A stretch of DNA of 64,000 nucleotides from Anaerolineaceae bacterium (GTDB taxonomy: Bacteria; Chloroflexota; Anaerolineae; Aggregatilineales; Phototrophicaceae). Location of the stretch: NCBI GenBank assembly GCA_016124855.1, contig WGMX01000024.1, positions 62,001 to 126,000 of the forward strand, given 5' to 3'. Positions 26,739 through 36,065 of this stretch are shown here, one piece after another. The translations under genes and the position numbers were made by a program. Each line of letters opens with the position of its first letter. Positions within the stretch are counted from its first letter, which is position 1. The notes under the pieces were generated by a model. It worked only from the letters and a program-made list of their open reading frames with translations, did no database searches and was not told the DNA's origin.

Positions 26739-27097
26739 GAATTGAACCTATTTGAAATTTAGACTTGCCTAAAACTTTTTGATTGTATGCCTAAATCATG
26801 CCGCTGTCAAGTAGAATATATAAGTCCAATTTAGGGAAATTAGTTCACTCGAAAAAGTTGGTTATCATCCATGTGTGAGTCTATTAATCGAATAAATCCA
26901 CAAAATTAGGTTGTTTATTAATATTCACTGATATTTTCTAATTTGAAATCAGATTGAACCTGTTGTAGCATGATCCAGTAGATATTCACATAGACTTATT
27001 AGATTCAAATCAAAATTCCACATAATCTCCATATTTCTTACTTACTCTACGTTGTTTGTCCTCCAATTTTTATAGAATTATCTTGAAGTGTTAGTTT
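26739..27097. other. Divergent intergenic region mntH / glycosyltransferase
   Basis: 359 bases, AT-rich. The left 75 bases hold the mntH promoter and metal-regulator boxes. The right part must contain the promoter of the glycosyltransferase gene, for which only a weak TTGTTT...TAGAAT candidate near 27053-27079 is visible. No small gene is apparent. Confidence 0.55.
26758..26810 (-). promoter_or_regulatory. mntH promoter with two DtxR/MntR-type boxes
   Basis: On the minus strand TTGACA (26810-26805), 17 bases, TACAAT (26787-26782), predicting a start near 26775. Box 1 is the 16-base near-palindrome TTTAGGCAAGTCTAAA (26773-26758), at the transcription start. Box 2, GATTTAGGCATACAATC (26797-26781), overlaps the -10 hexamer and shares TTTAGGCA. 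Occupation of either would block the promoter. Confidence 0.7.
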
Positions 27098-28963
27098 ATG
27101 AGTGTAACAGCGCCTACGCCTTCGCCCTCTCGAAACATGCTCTCTCCGGTCTTTCTGGTTGGGGCAGCAACCCTTTTACTCCTGTTCGCTGCATGGCTGA
27201 GGATGCAGCATATCGTCAGCTTTTATGAATGGCCGGACGAGATTTGGTCATTGTGGCATGTGCAGGGTACGTTCAGCCAAGCGATGTCGCGCGTGCCATA
27301 TGACTGGCCGCCGCTGTTCAGCATCGTAGCGTGGGTTTGGACGCAAATCGTCGGGCCGACATTAGAAGCTTCGCGGGTTTTGATGGTCCAATTTGCACTG
27401 CTGAGTCTGGTTTTTATGTACCGGGCAGCGCGGCTGCTATATCTACGAATTGCGCCGAATGCTGCGGGCAAAGGGCGAGCGGCATGGGTAGCAATGGTGG
27501 CGACAGTCAGTATGTCGTACCTGATTTTTTCGTCGGTCGAGGTACGGGCATACGGTGTCGCTTTGATGTTGGGGGCATTGGCATTGTGGCTAACCCTACG
27601 CTGGATGCACAAGCCTTCCAGTTGGTGGCGAACAGGATTGATAGCCTTGGTGCTGGCATTGGAATTTTACAGCACCTATACCAGCCTGCTCTACATCGGG
27701 TTCTTGAGTCTGATGGTGATTTTAGTGCGTCCACGGTTGACTGGACGATGGACGATAGTCGGGCTATTCACTGTTTTCTTCGCGCTGCCAACACTGCCGC
27801 AGTTTATCAGTAACGCGTTGGGGCGACTAGATACTATGCTCCAGCCTCCCGAAGCTTTCCCGCAAGAGATGGTGAAGATTTACAGCTTGTTTGGCGGCAC
27901 GGAATTCCACGCTGTAGTGATGGGAATCGCTTTGCTGATTGTGTTGTACTATGCGTTTCTGAAACGGATTGACTGGCGCTTCGCGGGGCTGCTGGTGATA
28001 TGGGTTGGTATTCCAGCAGTGGTTTATGTGGTGAAGCCGAACCGCGAATTCCTGAGTGTGCGCTATATGTGGTGGGTGGCGTTGGGATTGGTAGTGCTGA
28101 TCGGCGCGGCGACGATTTATCTGCCGCGTTTGCTGCAATGGGGCGCAATCGGATTGTTGTTAACCATGACCTTCCTGCCGATAGATTGGCTGCAATTCCG
28201 GTCAGTTGAAACTGAAGCCGTACCCATCCGAATGGTACTATCGTGGTTCGCCCAGCATCTCCGCCCCGGTGATGTGGTGATAAAAGACCCGTACTGCGTT
28301 TGTGGTACATCAATGGTGTGGGATTATTTTATGCCTCAGTTCTTCCCGCAGGGCGATTTGCCATGGGCGACACAACCGGGAACGCACTCACGGGTATGGT
28401 ATCTAGCAACGACCGGTTGGCAGCAAGATGAAAAGTTGAAAGCGGATATTCTGAACGGACGTAAAGAATCGATCTTCGTCGGGCCGTGGAATTTCTTGCT
28501 GCGTTTATATGAAGGACCGCCGCTGTGGCAAGGTGTCGCATTTGGAGATCAGGTCGCCATAAACGGATTTGAAATCCCCCAAAATCGGTCAACCTTCCAC
28601 GAAAATGAAACCATACAGGTTAAGCTGTGGTGGTCGGCGCTAAAACCACCCAGCATGGATTACAGCATCAGTCTGGCAGTGTTTGACGAGTACGGCAACC
28701 TCGTTACTCAAAGTGATGGCCCTGCTCATGCAGAAGGGACGCCGGAACAGATTAGCCAGTGGCAACCCGGACAATATTATGAAGATTTTAGGACAATTAC
28801 ACTACCGGTTGGTACACCGGGACGAGATCATTATTTAGTGGCGGCGGTCTACGATTGGCAAACGGGTAAGCATCTTATTCCTGCGGCAAATACGATTTTT
28901 CCACCGACCGGTGTGAACGGTGATTATGTGCTCCTAGAAAAGTTCTCGGTGATTGCTTACTAA
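27098..28963 (+). CDS. GT-C-fold membrane glycosyltransferase (GT39/PMT-like)
   Basis: 621 residues. About 11 membrane segments fill residues 18-370, and a hydrophilic outer domain of about 240 residues with a beta-sandwich look closes the protein. The first outer loop has Y-E-W-P-D-E-I-W, the acidic pair typical of polyprenyl-phosphate-sugar-dependent GT-C enzymes (PMT/ArnT/GT39), followed by D-W-P-P-L-F, the usual xxPPL. It likely moves a sugar from a lipid carrier to protein, lipid or polysaccharide outside the membrane. The acceptor is unknown and no lipid-sugar synthase is adjacent. Confidence 0.78.
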   Translation: MSVTAPTPSPSRNMLSPVFLVGAATLLLLFAAWLRMQHIVSFYEWPDEIWSLWHVQGTFSQAMSRVPYDWPPLFSIVAWVWTQIVGPTLEASRVLMVQFALLSLVFMYRAARLLYLRIAPNAAGKGRAAWVAMVATVSMSYLIFSSVEVRAYGVALMLGALALWLTLRWMHKPSSWWRTGLIALVLALEFYSTYTSLLYIGFLSLMVILVRPRLTGRWTIVGLFTVFFALPTLPQFISNALGRLDTMLQPPEAFPQEMVKIYSLFGGTEFHAVVMGIALLIVLYYAFLKRIDWRFAGLLVIWVGIPAVVYVVKPNREFLSVRYMWWVALGLVVLIGAATIYLPRLLQWGAIGLLLTMTFLPIDWLQFRSVETEAVPIRMVLSWFAQHLRPGDVVIKDPYCVCGTSMVWDYFMPQFFPQGDLPWATQPGTHSRVWYLATTGWQQDEKLKADILNGRKESIFVGPWNFLLRLYEGPPLWQGVAFGDQVAINGFEIPQNRSTFHENETIQVKLWWSALKPPSMDYSISLAVFDEYGNLVTQSDGPAHAEGTPEQISQWQPGQYYEDFRTITLPVGTPGRDHYLVAAVYDWQTGKHLIPAANTIFPPTGVNGDYVLLEKFSVIAY

Positions 28964-29119
28964 GATCATCCAGCAGCTTTTTGGACCAAACATTAATACT
29001 GTAATTAAAGCTCATCTTCATGTTAAGGAATTTGAAAGGTGTTTAGCCTTAAACTTGGTGTTATATTCGTTAAAAGATAAATCAAATTAAATAATAACGA
29101 ATAGAACACGAGGAATAAC

Positions 29120-30565
29120 TTGGAAATTTCACTTACAAATATCATTGGTATATCACTGGTTTTTTTTAGTCTGACGTGGCTAGTGTTAGGCATTATCACC
29201 TTTATTACCGCCGCACGGAAGCAGCGACTAGCTACCTTCGTCCTCATTGTTGTTGTGATTGTTGGTTTTGCCTCCTATCTGGGTTTGACGGCGAGTACTC
29301 CTTTCCGCAGGGCATACATTAACCTTGATATGCGCCATCTGGCAGGTGCGCTTATTCAAGATGGTGCTGGCTTCGTCATCGGTGTATTGATTGCACTGGT
29401 GCTGTATATCATCGCCAGCCGCGCGCATAATCAAAAGCATTGGCGTTTCTTACTCTTTTCGAGCATCGGTATGATTGTGGTTTTCGCCGCAGCGCTCGGC
29501 TACTTGTATGTCGTGACGTTTTCGCCTGATTTGGATCAAGTTACAACCGATACTGTTTCCACAGATCAAATCACCATTGCGGATCAGATTCCTATCCAGT
29601 TCTTTGAAAACAAGGTGGTTAAAGCCCCAACTGCGATGGAACTCGGCCCTGATGGCGAGTTATATGTTGCCGGTTTTGACGGGTATATATGGGTTCTAAA
29701 GGATACCAACGGCGATGACATAGCCGACAGCGTGACGGAATTCGCCAGTGGACTGACCAAGCCAGAGGGAATATTGTGGAGTAAAGACGGCTTATATGTT
29801 AACGTCAGCGGCGCACTGATATTGATGACCGACACTGACGGCGACGGTAAAGCCGATAAGACTAAAACCATTGTCGATGGATTTCCTTCCGAGAGTTACG
29901 CTTTCCATCAGAATAACAGCGTGACATTTGGACCGGACGGACGCATCTATATGGGTTCAGGCTCGACAACTGATCATCGCCCCGAAGAAAATCCGAAAGC
30001 TGCGCGCATCTTCTCGATGAACCCCGACGGGTCGGACTTTAAAGTATACGCAACAGGCGTTCGCAATCCTTTTGGGATGATTCCGGCTCCTGATGGTAAA
30101 GGCTTTTTCGCGGTAGATAATGGTTCGTCGGGTTGTATCGATACACCAACACAAGTTGACGATTGCAATCCCCTCACGATGGTCGATGTTCCTGAAGAGG
30201 TCAATTACATTACTGAGGGTGGCGATTATGGCTTCCCCAATTACTTCGGCATTCCGCCACAAGATTCGGGTACGATACCGCCGATGGTGGAACTTCCTGA
30301 CCACGCCGCACCTACGGGCATCGAGCTCTATAAGGGTGACAAACTGCCAGCTAAATATGTTGGGCGTTTGATCGTGTCGATGTGGCTGCGAAACGAAGTG
30401 GTGTCGATTATCTACTATAAGATTGATGATAAGCATTATACGGGTGAAGTACGGCCATTCATCAGCGGTCTGCAAGGGCCGTCATCCGTCATTAATTCAC
30501 CCAATGGCGGGCTCTATATTTCAAGTTTTTCGGGTAACGCCATTTACTACGTTGGCAAGAAGTAA
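29120..30565 (+). CDS. Membrane-anchored sorbosone-dehydrogenase-like beta-propeller
   Basis: 481 residues. Four hydrophobic segments (about 5-30, 37-56, 78-100, 110-133) precede a six-bladed beta-propeller of the PQQ-dependent glucose/sorbosone dehydrogenase superfamily: F-G-P-D-G-R-I-Y-M-G-S-G, V-R-N-P-F-G-M, E-G-G-D-Y-G-F-P-N. Family members oxidise sugars or aldehydes outside the membrane with PQQ, but many propellers of this group have no shown activity. The start is TTG with AGGA six bases upstream. A second, secreted relative lies at 44.3-45.4 kb. No PQQ synthesis genes are present here. Confidence 0.78.
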   Translation: MEISLTNIIGISLVFFSLTWLVLGIITFITAARKQRLATFVLIVVVIVGFASYLGLTASTPFRRAYINLDMRHLAGALIQDGAGFVIGVLIALVLYIIASRAHNQKHWRFLLFSSIGMIVVFAAALGYLYVVTFSPDLDQVTTDTVSTDQITIADQIPIQFFENKVVKAPTAMELGPDGELYVAGFDGYIWVLKDTNGDDIADSVTEFASGLTKPEGILWSKDGLYVNVSGALILMTDTDGDGKADKTKTIVDGFPSESYAFHQNNSVTFGPDGRIYMGSGSTTDHRPEENPKAARIFSMNPDGSDFKVYATGVRNPFGMIPAPDGKGFFAVDNGSSGCIDTPTQVDDCNPLTMVDVPEEVNYITEGGDYGFPNYFGIPPQDSGTIPPMVELPDHAAPTGIELYKGDKLPAKYVGRLIVSMWLRNEVVSIIYYKIDDKHYTGEVRPFISGLQGPSSVINSPNGGLYISSFSGNAIYYVGKK

Positions 30566-30593
30566 CGTACCTGAGTCCGTAGTTTGTTGAATA

Positions 30594-30618
30594 GGGCGAG
30601 AACAATCTCGCCCCTACA
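30594..30618. repeat. REP-like hairpin, GCCC-CTACA type (copy 1)
   Basis: Perfect 8-bp stem GGGCGAGA / TCTCGCCC with loop ACAA, followed by CTACA. It lies 29 bases after the propeller gene. See the copies at 50554, 52785 and 53672: arms differ, the GGG start, CCC end and following C/T-TACNA are kept. Confidence 0.65.
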
Positions 30619-30700
30619 CTGGCAGATTAATATCTTCTTCACAAGCCCTCTTTGTTTGAATTGCAAGGTATTGGCAAGTTAGATGTTGGAAGTTGTAAGA

Positions 30701-31768
30701 ATGAATCGATTGTCTGTCCTCCGCCAAAATTGGCGACGCGTAATATTGCCCTGTGTCATTGTGTTGTATGTGCTGACAATTGTCGGTTATGGGTTGGTAT
30801 GGTTAGTAACCCGTGACCACTATTGGCAGATGGATTTACTCAGCAACTTCACAGCATGGTATTTTTTGCCAGCGCCGATTTTGTTACTGATTACGCTGTT
30901 GTTCAAACGGAAACGATGGGTGATTCTTCTGTTCATTCCGTTAGCTATTTTCGCGTTCAAGTATGGCCCGCGTTTCCTGCCGCGCGAGACAAAAGTCAGT
31001 GCCGCTGACAGCCAGACGCTGACCGTTATGACCATGAACATGCTTAAACGGAATACCAATTGGGGTGCCGTGCAGGCACAAATTCAGGCCGCGAACCCCG
31101 ATATCGTTACGATACAAGAAATACCTGATGATTTCTTCAAGTCAACATGGCAAACGCTTGCCGAGACTTACCCGTATAATATGCATGTGTATAGTGAACC
31201 TGAATTGTCTACGATGGGCATATTGAGTCGTTATCCAATCGTGGCACAAGAAATATTTGGCCTTCCAAACACTTCGTTTCTCAAACAGCTCCGTGCAGTT
31301 ATCGACGTGAATGGGCAGCGGATTGTGGTCTATAATCTGCATTTGACCGCGCCAAAGTTCCAACGTCCATTTAAGGTTGGGCGCTTAACCGGTTTGTTAT
31401 TCCCCTACGAATACACATCCTATTATCGGCGATGGGAAATGGGTTTCTTTAATGAACATCTTCAAGTCGACGACATGCCAGCCCTAGTTATGGGGGATTT
31501 AAACACGGCGGATTCCAGTGTTGATTACAATATTTTCCATAATTTAACCAACCTTACCGATACATTTGGTGAGGTCGGTTTCGGTATGGGGTTCACCTTC
31601 CCAACCGACGTGACTATCAACCAGAAGCAAATTCCATTTATTCCCTTGATGAGGCTGGACTACATCTGGCACAGTGCCCAATGGCAGCCGTTATCCGCAT
31701 GGCTAGGTGGATCAACAGGTTCAGATCATTTACCTGTGATTGCGCGTCTGAAATTGGTGGCGCAGTAA
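30701..31768 (+). CDS. Membrane-anchored endonuclease/exonuclease/phosphatase-fold protein
   Basis: 355 residues. Three hydrophobic segments (about 13-35, 48-67, 72-85) are followed by an EEP domain. Catalytic blocks are M-T-M-N-M-L (Asn), I-Q-E-I-P (Glu), M-G-D-L-N-T (Asp/Asn) and G-S-D-H-L-P (Asp/His), all intact. Members with an N-terminal membrane part include possible phosphodiesterases and nucleases acting outside the cell. The ATG at 30701 with GGAAG eight bases upstream is chosen over the ATG at 30683. Confidence 0.83.
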   Translation: MNRLSVLRQNWRRVILPCVIVLYVLTIVGYGLVWLVTRDHYWQMDLLSNFTAWYFLPAPILLLITLLFKRKRWVILLFIPLAIFAFKYGPRFLPRETKVSAADSQTLTVMTMNMLKRNTNWGAVQAQIQAANPDIVTIQEIPDDFFKSTWQTLAETYPYNMHVYSEPELSTMGILSRYPIVAQEIFGLPNTSFLKQLRAVIDVNGQRIVVYNLHLTAPKFQRPFKVGRLTGLLFPYEYTSYYRRWEMGFFNEHLQVDDMPALVMGDLNTADSSVDYNIFHNLTNLTDTFGEVGFGMGFTFPTDVTINQKQIPFIPLMRLDYIWHSAQWQPLSAWLGGSTGSDHLPVIARLKLVAQ

Positions 31769-31784
31769 AGTAACTAACTGGACT

Positions 31785-32579
31785 TCATTTGGACTTCAGT
31801 AGAAAACGCAGCGCATCCGGCAAACGGCGCGCCCATGCGGCCTCGTTATGCTCGCCGTCGGTTTCGACGACATGCAGCAGATTTTGATGTAGACGGTATC
31901 CTTTTTTAATCAGCACATGCTTCATACGACGGGCGCTGGGTTCACGTGTGCCGTTATCGAGGTAGATTTTGCCCTGCACGAAAGGCTGCTGCTCGATATA
32001 AGGGTAAATCGCGCCGCCCCCAATCCAAAAAGCAGGACTAAGTACACCCGCGAATCCGAACACATCCGGACGCTGGAAAAATGCAAACAGGCTGATGAGG
32101 CCGCCCAAAGACGAGCCAATTGTGCCAGTATGGTCATGATCAGGTAATGTGCGAAAGTCGCGGTCAATAATTGGTTTGACGGTATCCACGATAAAAGCCA
32201 AGTATTTATCCCCCGTGCCGCCCCAGACATTCGGAAAGGGATTGTATTCCTGAAAACGTTTATCGGTATTGGCAATGCCGACCACGATGGCTTCAATACT
32301 TTCATCCGCCAAACGGGCGAGTGTTTCATCCACTTCCCATTCGTTACCGGCAAAACCAATAGCGCGATCAAACAAATTTTGACCGTCATGCATATAGATG
32401 ACCGGATAGCGGCGATCTGTGGTGTTATATGAGGGTGGCAGCAAGACAAAGACATCTCGCTGATTATTAAGCTGTGGACTCAAAAGTCCGGGCGTAACGC
32501 GCAATTCACCGGTTACCGTGTTATAGCCGTAACCGCGCCACTGGCGATATTCCTGCCAGAATTGTTCTTTTATTGTCAT
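31785..32579 (-). CDS. Putative esterase (esterase D / enterochelin esterase-like)
   Basis: 264 residues, no signal peptide. Pattern of the esterase family: Y-P-V-I-Y-M-H-D-G-Q-N-L-F-D, the nucleophile G-S-S-L-G-G, and the base His in D-G-E-H-N-E-A-A-W. Enzymes of this group hydrolyse siderophore esters, S-formylglutathione or polysaccharide esters; none can be preferred here. It is convergent with the EEP gene (16 bases apart). GGGAG is 12 bases before the ATG. Confidence 0.8.
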   Translation of the reverse strand: MTIKEQFWQEYRQWRGYGYNTVTGELRVTPGLLSPQLNNQRDVFVLLPPSYNTTDRRYPVIYMHDGQNLFDRAIGFAGNEWEVDETLARLADESIEAIVVGIANTDKRFQEYNPFPNVWGGTGDKYLAFIVDTVKPIIDRDFRTLPDHDHTGTIGSSLGGLISLFAFFQRPDVFGFAGVLSPAFWIGGGAIYPYIEQQPFVQGKIYLDNGTREPSARRMKHVLIKKGYRLHQNLLHVVETDGEHNEAAWARRLPDALRFLLKSK

Positions 32580-32901
32580 GTTAAACGGGTACTCCCCATA
32601 GCGGAAACGAGAGATTAATGAAAGGAATTTGAGGAAGTGCGTTGTAAAAAGAGTGATTTTTGGCAGATTACAGCTTCATTTTAGCCGCGAATTCTAAAAA
32701 ATTGATTAGCAAAAGTATGAAAAAAGTTAAGATTTAACGCTCCCGTAGACCAGTTTTCTGACGTTTCCCCTACGTTCTCTCGTATACTTAGCACAGAAGT
32801 ACTATCTTCTAGGCGAATTCTCAAGTATATTTTGTTAAGGCATGATAAAATGCTTTTTAGCGTGGATGCGTTATGCATAAACAAGGCAAAAGGAGATTCA
32901 A
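32580..32901. other. Divergent intergenic region
   Basis: 322 bases between the esterase gene and the small 65-residue gene. AT-rich, with GATAAAAT near 32845 as a possible -10 element for the small gene and its strong SD at 32891-32896. No further gene or repeat is seen. Confidence 0.45.
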
Positions 32902-33099
32902 ATGGCTACAGTAGAATTTTACGATGTCAAGACTCGCGCTAAGGTAAAGATCGACGAAAAGCAGATCACCAAGGTCAAGATGGATACCAAGAGCGGCCCT
33001 CGCTATGCGATCAAGGGCAAGACCGCTGATGGTCGTAATCTGACCAAGTTCGTCGGTGCCGCAGACTGGGAAAAACTCAAGTACCCGGTCGCCAAGTAA
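32902..33099 (+). CDS. Small basic protein, unknown, probably highly expressed
   Basis: 65 residues with 13 Lys, rich in strands; I do not recognise the family. The SD AAGGAG is ideal (eight bases before the ATG), 12 of 13 Lys codons are AAG and all Ile codons are ATC, a bias much stronger than in neighbouring genes. A clean terminator follows 20 bases after the stop. Together these suggest an abundant monocistronic product, perhaps an RNA- or DNA-associated protein given its charge, but no function is shown. Confidence 0.8.
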   Translation: MATVEFYDVKTRAKVKIDEKQITKVKMDTKSGPRYAIKGKTADGRNLTKFVGAADWEKLKYPVAK

Positions 33100-33119
33100 T
33101 TTTTCTGAAAAGCAGTATC

Positions 33120-33147
33120 AAACAGGGAGTCCATTGGCTCCCTGTTT
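33120..33147 (+). terminator. Terminator of the small basic protein gene
   Basis: Perfect 10-bp stem AAACAGGGAG / CTCCCTGTTT, 8-base loop, ending in TTTGATTCT. It also lies 20 bases beyond the stop of the convergent SH3b gene, with an A-rich side for that direction. Confidence 0.85.
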
Positions 33148-33166
33148 GATTCTCCGCAGGTTTCAA

Positions 33167-34597
33167 TTAGCCTTGCCGCGTCATGCTGAAATCAAAGTTC
33201 ATTTCGCAGCCTTCCGCGCCGATATTCATCTTGCCTTGAATTTCTTCCGTTCCCACTACATTAAACTCGTAATGCAGTGTTGAACCTTGCTCAGTCAACT
33301 CGAGGATATACAAGTTAGGCTGCGGATTGGTCACAACAGCGCCGGCAGGAATTTTGTTGCCGGATGAATCAAAGATTTCTTTCAGGTCAAATGGCCCTTC
33401 GGGTATGGTCAATCCAGTCTTGGGGAACATAGCAGTCGTAATCACACCTTCCATGCCCGCAGGACATCCTGAACCCAATTTGACGGAATCGACAGAATAG
33501 AGCCATTTACCGGGAGTCGGCGCAATCGACAGATTGGCGATAGCAGCCGCATCCAGCGCAGGCGCAACCGTAACGGATTGCGGCATCAAACGCAGCGGGA
33601 GCGCGGCCAAAGCTGCCGGATCGTAGGGTTCAGGGCCGACTGGTTCTCCGTTGGCCGTTAGGTTTGCATCCAGCGGCACACGGGCGCGTGTTCCCGCAGG
33701 AACAGTAACGGTTTTACCTGCCGCAGTGACTGTACCCTGTCCTTCAACCACATTGAGAGTCATTTCACCGCTGGGCTGCGCTTGAACATACGCGGTTGAA
33801 CCCAGAGTAATATCCGCGCCGTTGACGGTCAGCGCGATTTTGCCAGCACCTTGAGGGGTTTGGATGAGAATGCCGCTGTCAGGCGCTTCGGTACAAGGGG
33901 CATCGTTCAAACCGGATTTAAAGTAAAAAGCCTGCATCGGACTATAACGGGGTGCATCCGCTTTGACGACTGCCAGCGTTTTGACATCCCCATCAACGGA
34001 GACAATGCTTGCCGATACCCAACCTTGAACACTTGAGTCATCGTTGTGTATGCGCAGCCAAGCACCATCTTCTGAAATACCATCCGTGACCATATCGGTG
34101 CCGGGTTGAAGCGGCCCGACTACCTTACCTGTCTTTGAAGGTTGTTCCCGAATATTGACGCTCTGTTTAGCGCTGACCTTTAATGTCGCCGGAATAGCAC
34201 TTACGGCATTATCAATCTGGACATCACCAAACAAGATAAAACTGACATTTTGACCGGGTAATGTGTCCGGAAGGTTGGCCTGAACCTTCATCAAAGCCAC
34301 GCCCCACGTATCGGCAGCGGCGTCCAACGGGCTGAGAATAATGGATTTCATGCCGCTAATATCGGCCATGTCGCCGGGTTTGGTGAAGTTAAAAGAAGCG
34401 ACATCAGCCTGTGGTTCGGCACTGAGTTTGATGTTGCCGTAGCAGGCTTGGTTGCGACCAATAGTGCTGCACACTTGATTGGTGGCATCTAAAGCTGTTT
34501 TGACGACGGTGGGGCAATCCGCAGCGGCGACGGGCAAAATGATAATGGAGAACAGAAGCAGCAGAACAGAAAACGGCAGCAAACGCACAATTTTCAT
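33167..34597 (-). CDS. Secreted SH3b and FecR-like domain protein
   Basis: 476 residues. The signal peptide (about 5-27) is followed by a Cys-containing N-terminal domain, a bacterial SH3 domain (about 150-215; V-N-I-R-E-Q-P...G-W-V-S-A-S-I-V), a FecR-like beta domain (about 250-310; V-V-E-G-Q-G-T-V-T-A-A-G-K-T-V-T-V-P-A-G) and a C-terminal beta domain. It is probably a cell-envelope structural or sensing protein. The frame is open to 34729, but AAGGA eight bases before ATG 34597 and the signal peptide fix the start. No enzymatic site is visible. Confidence 0.8.
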   Translation of the reverse strand: MKIVRLLPFSVLLLLFSIIILPVAAADCPTVVKTALDATNQVCSTIGRNQACYGNIKLSAEPQADVASFNFTKPGDMADISGMKSIILSPLDAAADTWGVALMKVQANLPDTLPGQNVSFILFGDVQIDNAVSAIPATLKVSAKQSVNIREQPSKTGKVVGPLQPGTDMVTDGISEDGAWLRIHNDDSSVQGWVSASIVSVDGDVKTLAVVKADAPRYSPMQAFYFKSGLNDAPCTEAPDSGILIQTPQGAGKIALTVNGADITLGSTAYVQAQPSGEMTLNVVEGQGTVTAAGKTVTVPAGTRARVPLDANLTANGEPVGPEPYDPAALAALPLRLMPQSVTVAPALDAAAIANLSIAPTPGKWLYSVDSVKLGSGCPAGMEGVITTAMFPKTGLTIPEGPFDLKEIFDSSGNKIPAGAVVTNPQPNLYILELTEQGSTLHYEFNVVGTEEIQGKMNIGAEGCEMNFDFSMTRQG

Positions 34598-34943
34598 GAT
34601 TTTTTCCTTAAACATAACACAATTTGTTCGAATTTCGGTTGCGGCAAACGACATATTAATATTGTCTACCGATTTAATTTCGCCGGATATAGGCTTTAGC
34701 ATCTTCTCATTTGACGCAGAATCACCCAACGGCGTAGTTCAAAACGACCACGCGGGCGCGACTATCTAGAAGTGTATGAAGTTCTGAGAAATCTGTAATC
34801 AGGCTAAAGACTGAGAACCAAAATAGAAAATGGGTGCATTAAGCATCAGACTCAAATTAAAGAACTGCTCTTGAATTCAGTATCATTCAAGAGCAGTTCT
34901 TTGAAAGTGCTTATTCAGTTTGAAGAAGGATTTAATGACGAAC
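34598..34943. other. Intergenic region with a long hairpin
   Basis: 346 bases upstream of the SH3b/FecR-like gene and downstream of a small basic gene. It contains the 18-bp hairpin at 34859-34902; the remainder should hold the SH3b/FecR gene promoter. Nothing else is recognised. Confidence 0.5.
34859..34902. terminator. 18-bp perfect hairpin terminator
   Basis: AAAGAACTGCTCTTGAAT pairs perfectly with ATTCAAGAGCAGTTCTTT across an 8-base loop. On the minus strand it ends TTCTTTAATTT, 42 bases after the stop of the small basic gene, so it probably terminates that gene. The stem is unusually long for this window. Confidence 0.75.
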
Positions 34944-35276
34944 TTAGCTCGTTTTGGCTTTTCGTCCCGACTTACCTACGAAACGCTTGCCGACCGAAAC
35001 AGGCGGAGCAGATTTATTAACTGGAACAGACTGATACCAATCGGGCGTGGCCGCCCGCTCTACTTTAGGGCTACGACGCGGCTGTTTGGCAGTAACATGA
35101 TTTTTGCGCTGCGCTGCATCAAGGGCTTCAGCTTTTTTGTGAAGGCGTTCTAGAAATGCTTCTACGCGGGGATCAGGCGTTTTATCGGTATCGTTATCAC
35201 TTGGAGGAGAAGTCGAGTCCAGCGGCCTAATTTGAAGTTCTTTGGCACGTTTGCTTCTGGTCATATTCACATCCAT
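34944..35276 (-). CDS. Small basic, disordered-looking protein, unknown
   Basis: About 110 residues, rich in Lys, Arg, Pro, Ser and Asp; a single helix (near 40-60: V-E-A-F-L-E-R-L-H-K-K-A-E-A-L-D-A-A-Q-R) is the only structured stretch. The C-terminus is strongly basic (G-K-R-F-V-G-K-S-G-R-K-A-K). A nucleic-acid-binding or ribosome-associated role is possible but unproven. Start uncertain: ATG 35276 or 35264, open to 35309. The long hairpin downstream supports a real transcript. Confidence 0.5.
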   Translation of the reverse strand: MDVNMTRSKRAKELQIRPLDSTSPPSDNDTDKTPDPRVEAFLERLHKKAEALDAAQRKNHVTAKQPRRSPKVERAATPDWYQSVPVNKSAPPVSVGKRFVGKSGRKAKTS

Positions 35277-35570
35277 TCTCTTATTCTTACTGCAATCGGG
35301 GCGGTACAAAATCGCCTAAAATTCTTTTGCTGCTGGCAGCTGATGCACGGCACAGACAGTTTGGACGGCTGTGACGATACAGTTACAAACGAGGCTTTTT
35401 GTGAAAGTTGATACAAAGGGCGTGCAACTGCGGTAGTCAAAACCAGATGACGCGGAATATGTCACCTAATACTATTATACCACAAATTACGTGACACCGA
35501 TTTCAGGCACACAGCAGGATAATCTGCCGGGAAAATAGCACAAATCTATAACATCGTCGGCTAAAGTTGA

Positions 35571-36065
35571 TTAGTTGAACTTGGCAACCGCCATTACGAT
35601 ATTCAGGAGTACGAAGGCATCGTGGGCATAGATAATCATCCGCAGACGGTTGAGCTGCAAGCGCATTTCTGCCGTTGCCAATGTGCCACCGTCAGCAGCC
35701 GCACTGATTTCTTTTTGTAAGCGACTGGCAGTTGGATTAATGCCCACAAAAACGATAATCAGCAGAATGATGTAGACAATTTGTTTAACGAATAACCATA
35801 AAGGCGTGACGCTGCCGCCAATGCCTAAAAAGCCGAGATGCTCGGTGGCGATTAATGCTAATCCGGTTAATAAAATGCCATTGCCTGCGATCATCCCGGC
35901 AGTGCTGCTCACACGGATTTGCGCCAGCATTAATGTGAGTTCAGCAGGTTTGCCTGAGTTGGCATGAATAAGGCGTTCAAAAACAATCGTGGTCACAAAT
36001 TGGGCAATCCACAATCCAGCACAGATGATATGGATGACCAAAAGAATCGTACGTATGTTGAGCAT
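35571..36065 (-). CDS. Four-helix membrane protein (CopD/DUF2269-like)
   Basis: 164 residues with four hydrophobic segments and conserved-looking His residues in the first (I-H-I-I-C-A-G-L-W) and last (Y-A-H-D-A-F-V-L-L-N) helices. The pattern resembles the DUF2269/CopD-like group of four-helix membrane proteins. Function unknown. GGGGGAG five to six bases before the ATG is a strong SD. Single gene. Confidence 0.7.
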   Translation of the reverse strand: MLNIRTILLVIHIICAGLWIAQFVTTIVFERLIHANSGKPAELTLMLAQIRVSSTAGMIAGNGILLTGLALIATEHLGFLGIGGSVTPLWLFVKQIVYIILLIIVFVGINPTASRLQKEISAAADGGTLATAEMRLQLNRLRMIIYAHDAFVLLNIVMAVAKFN

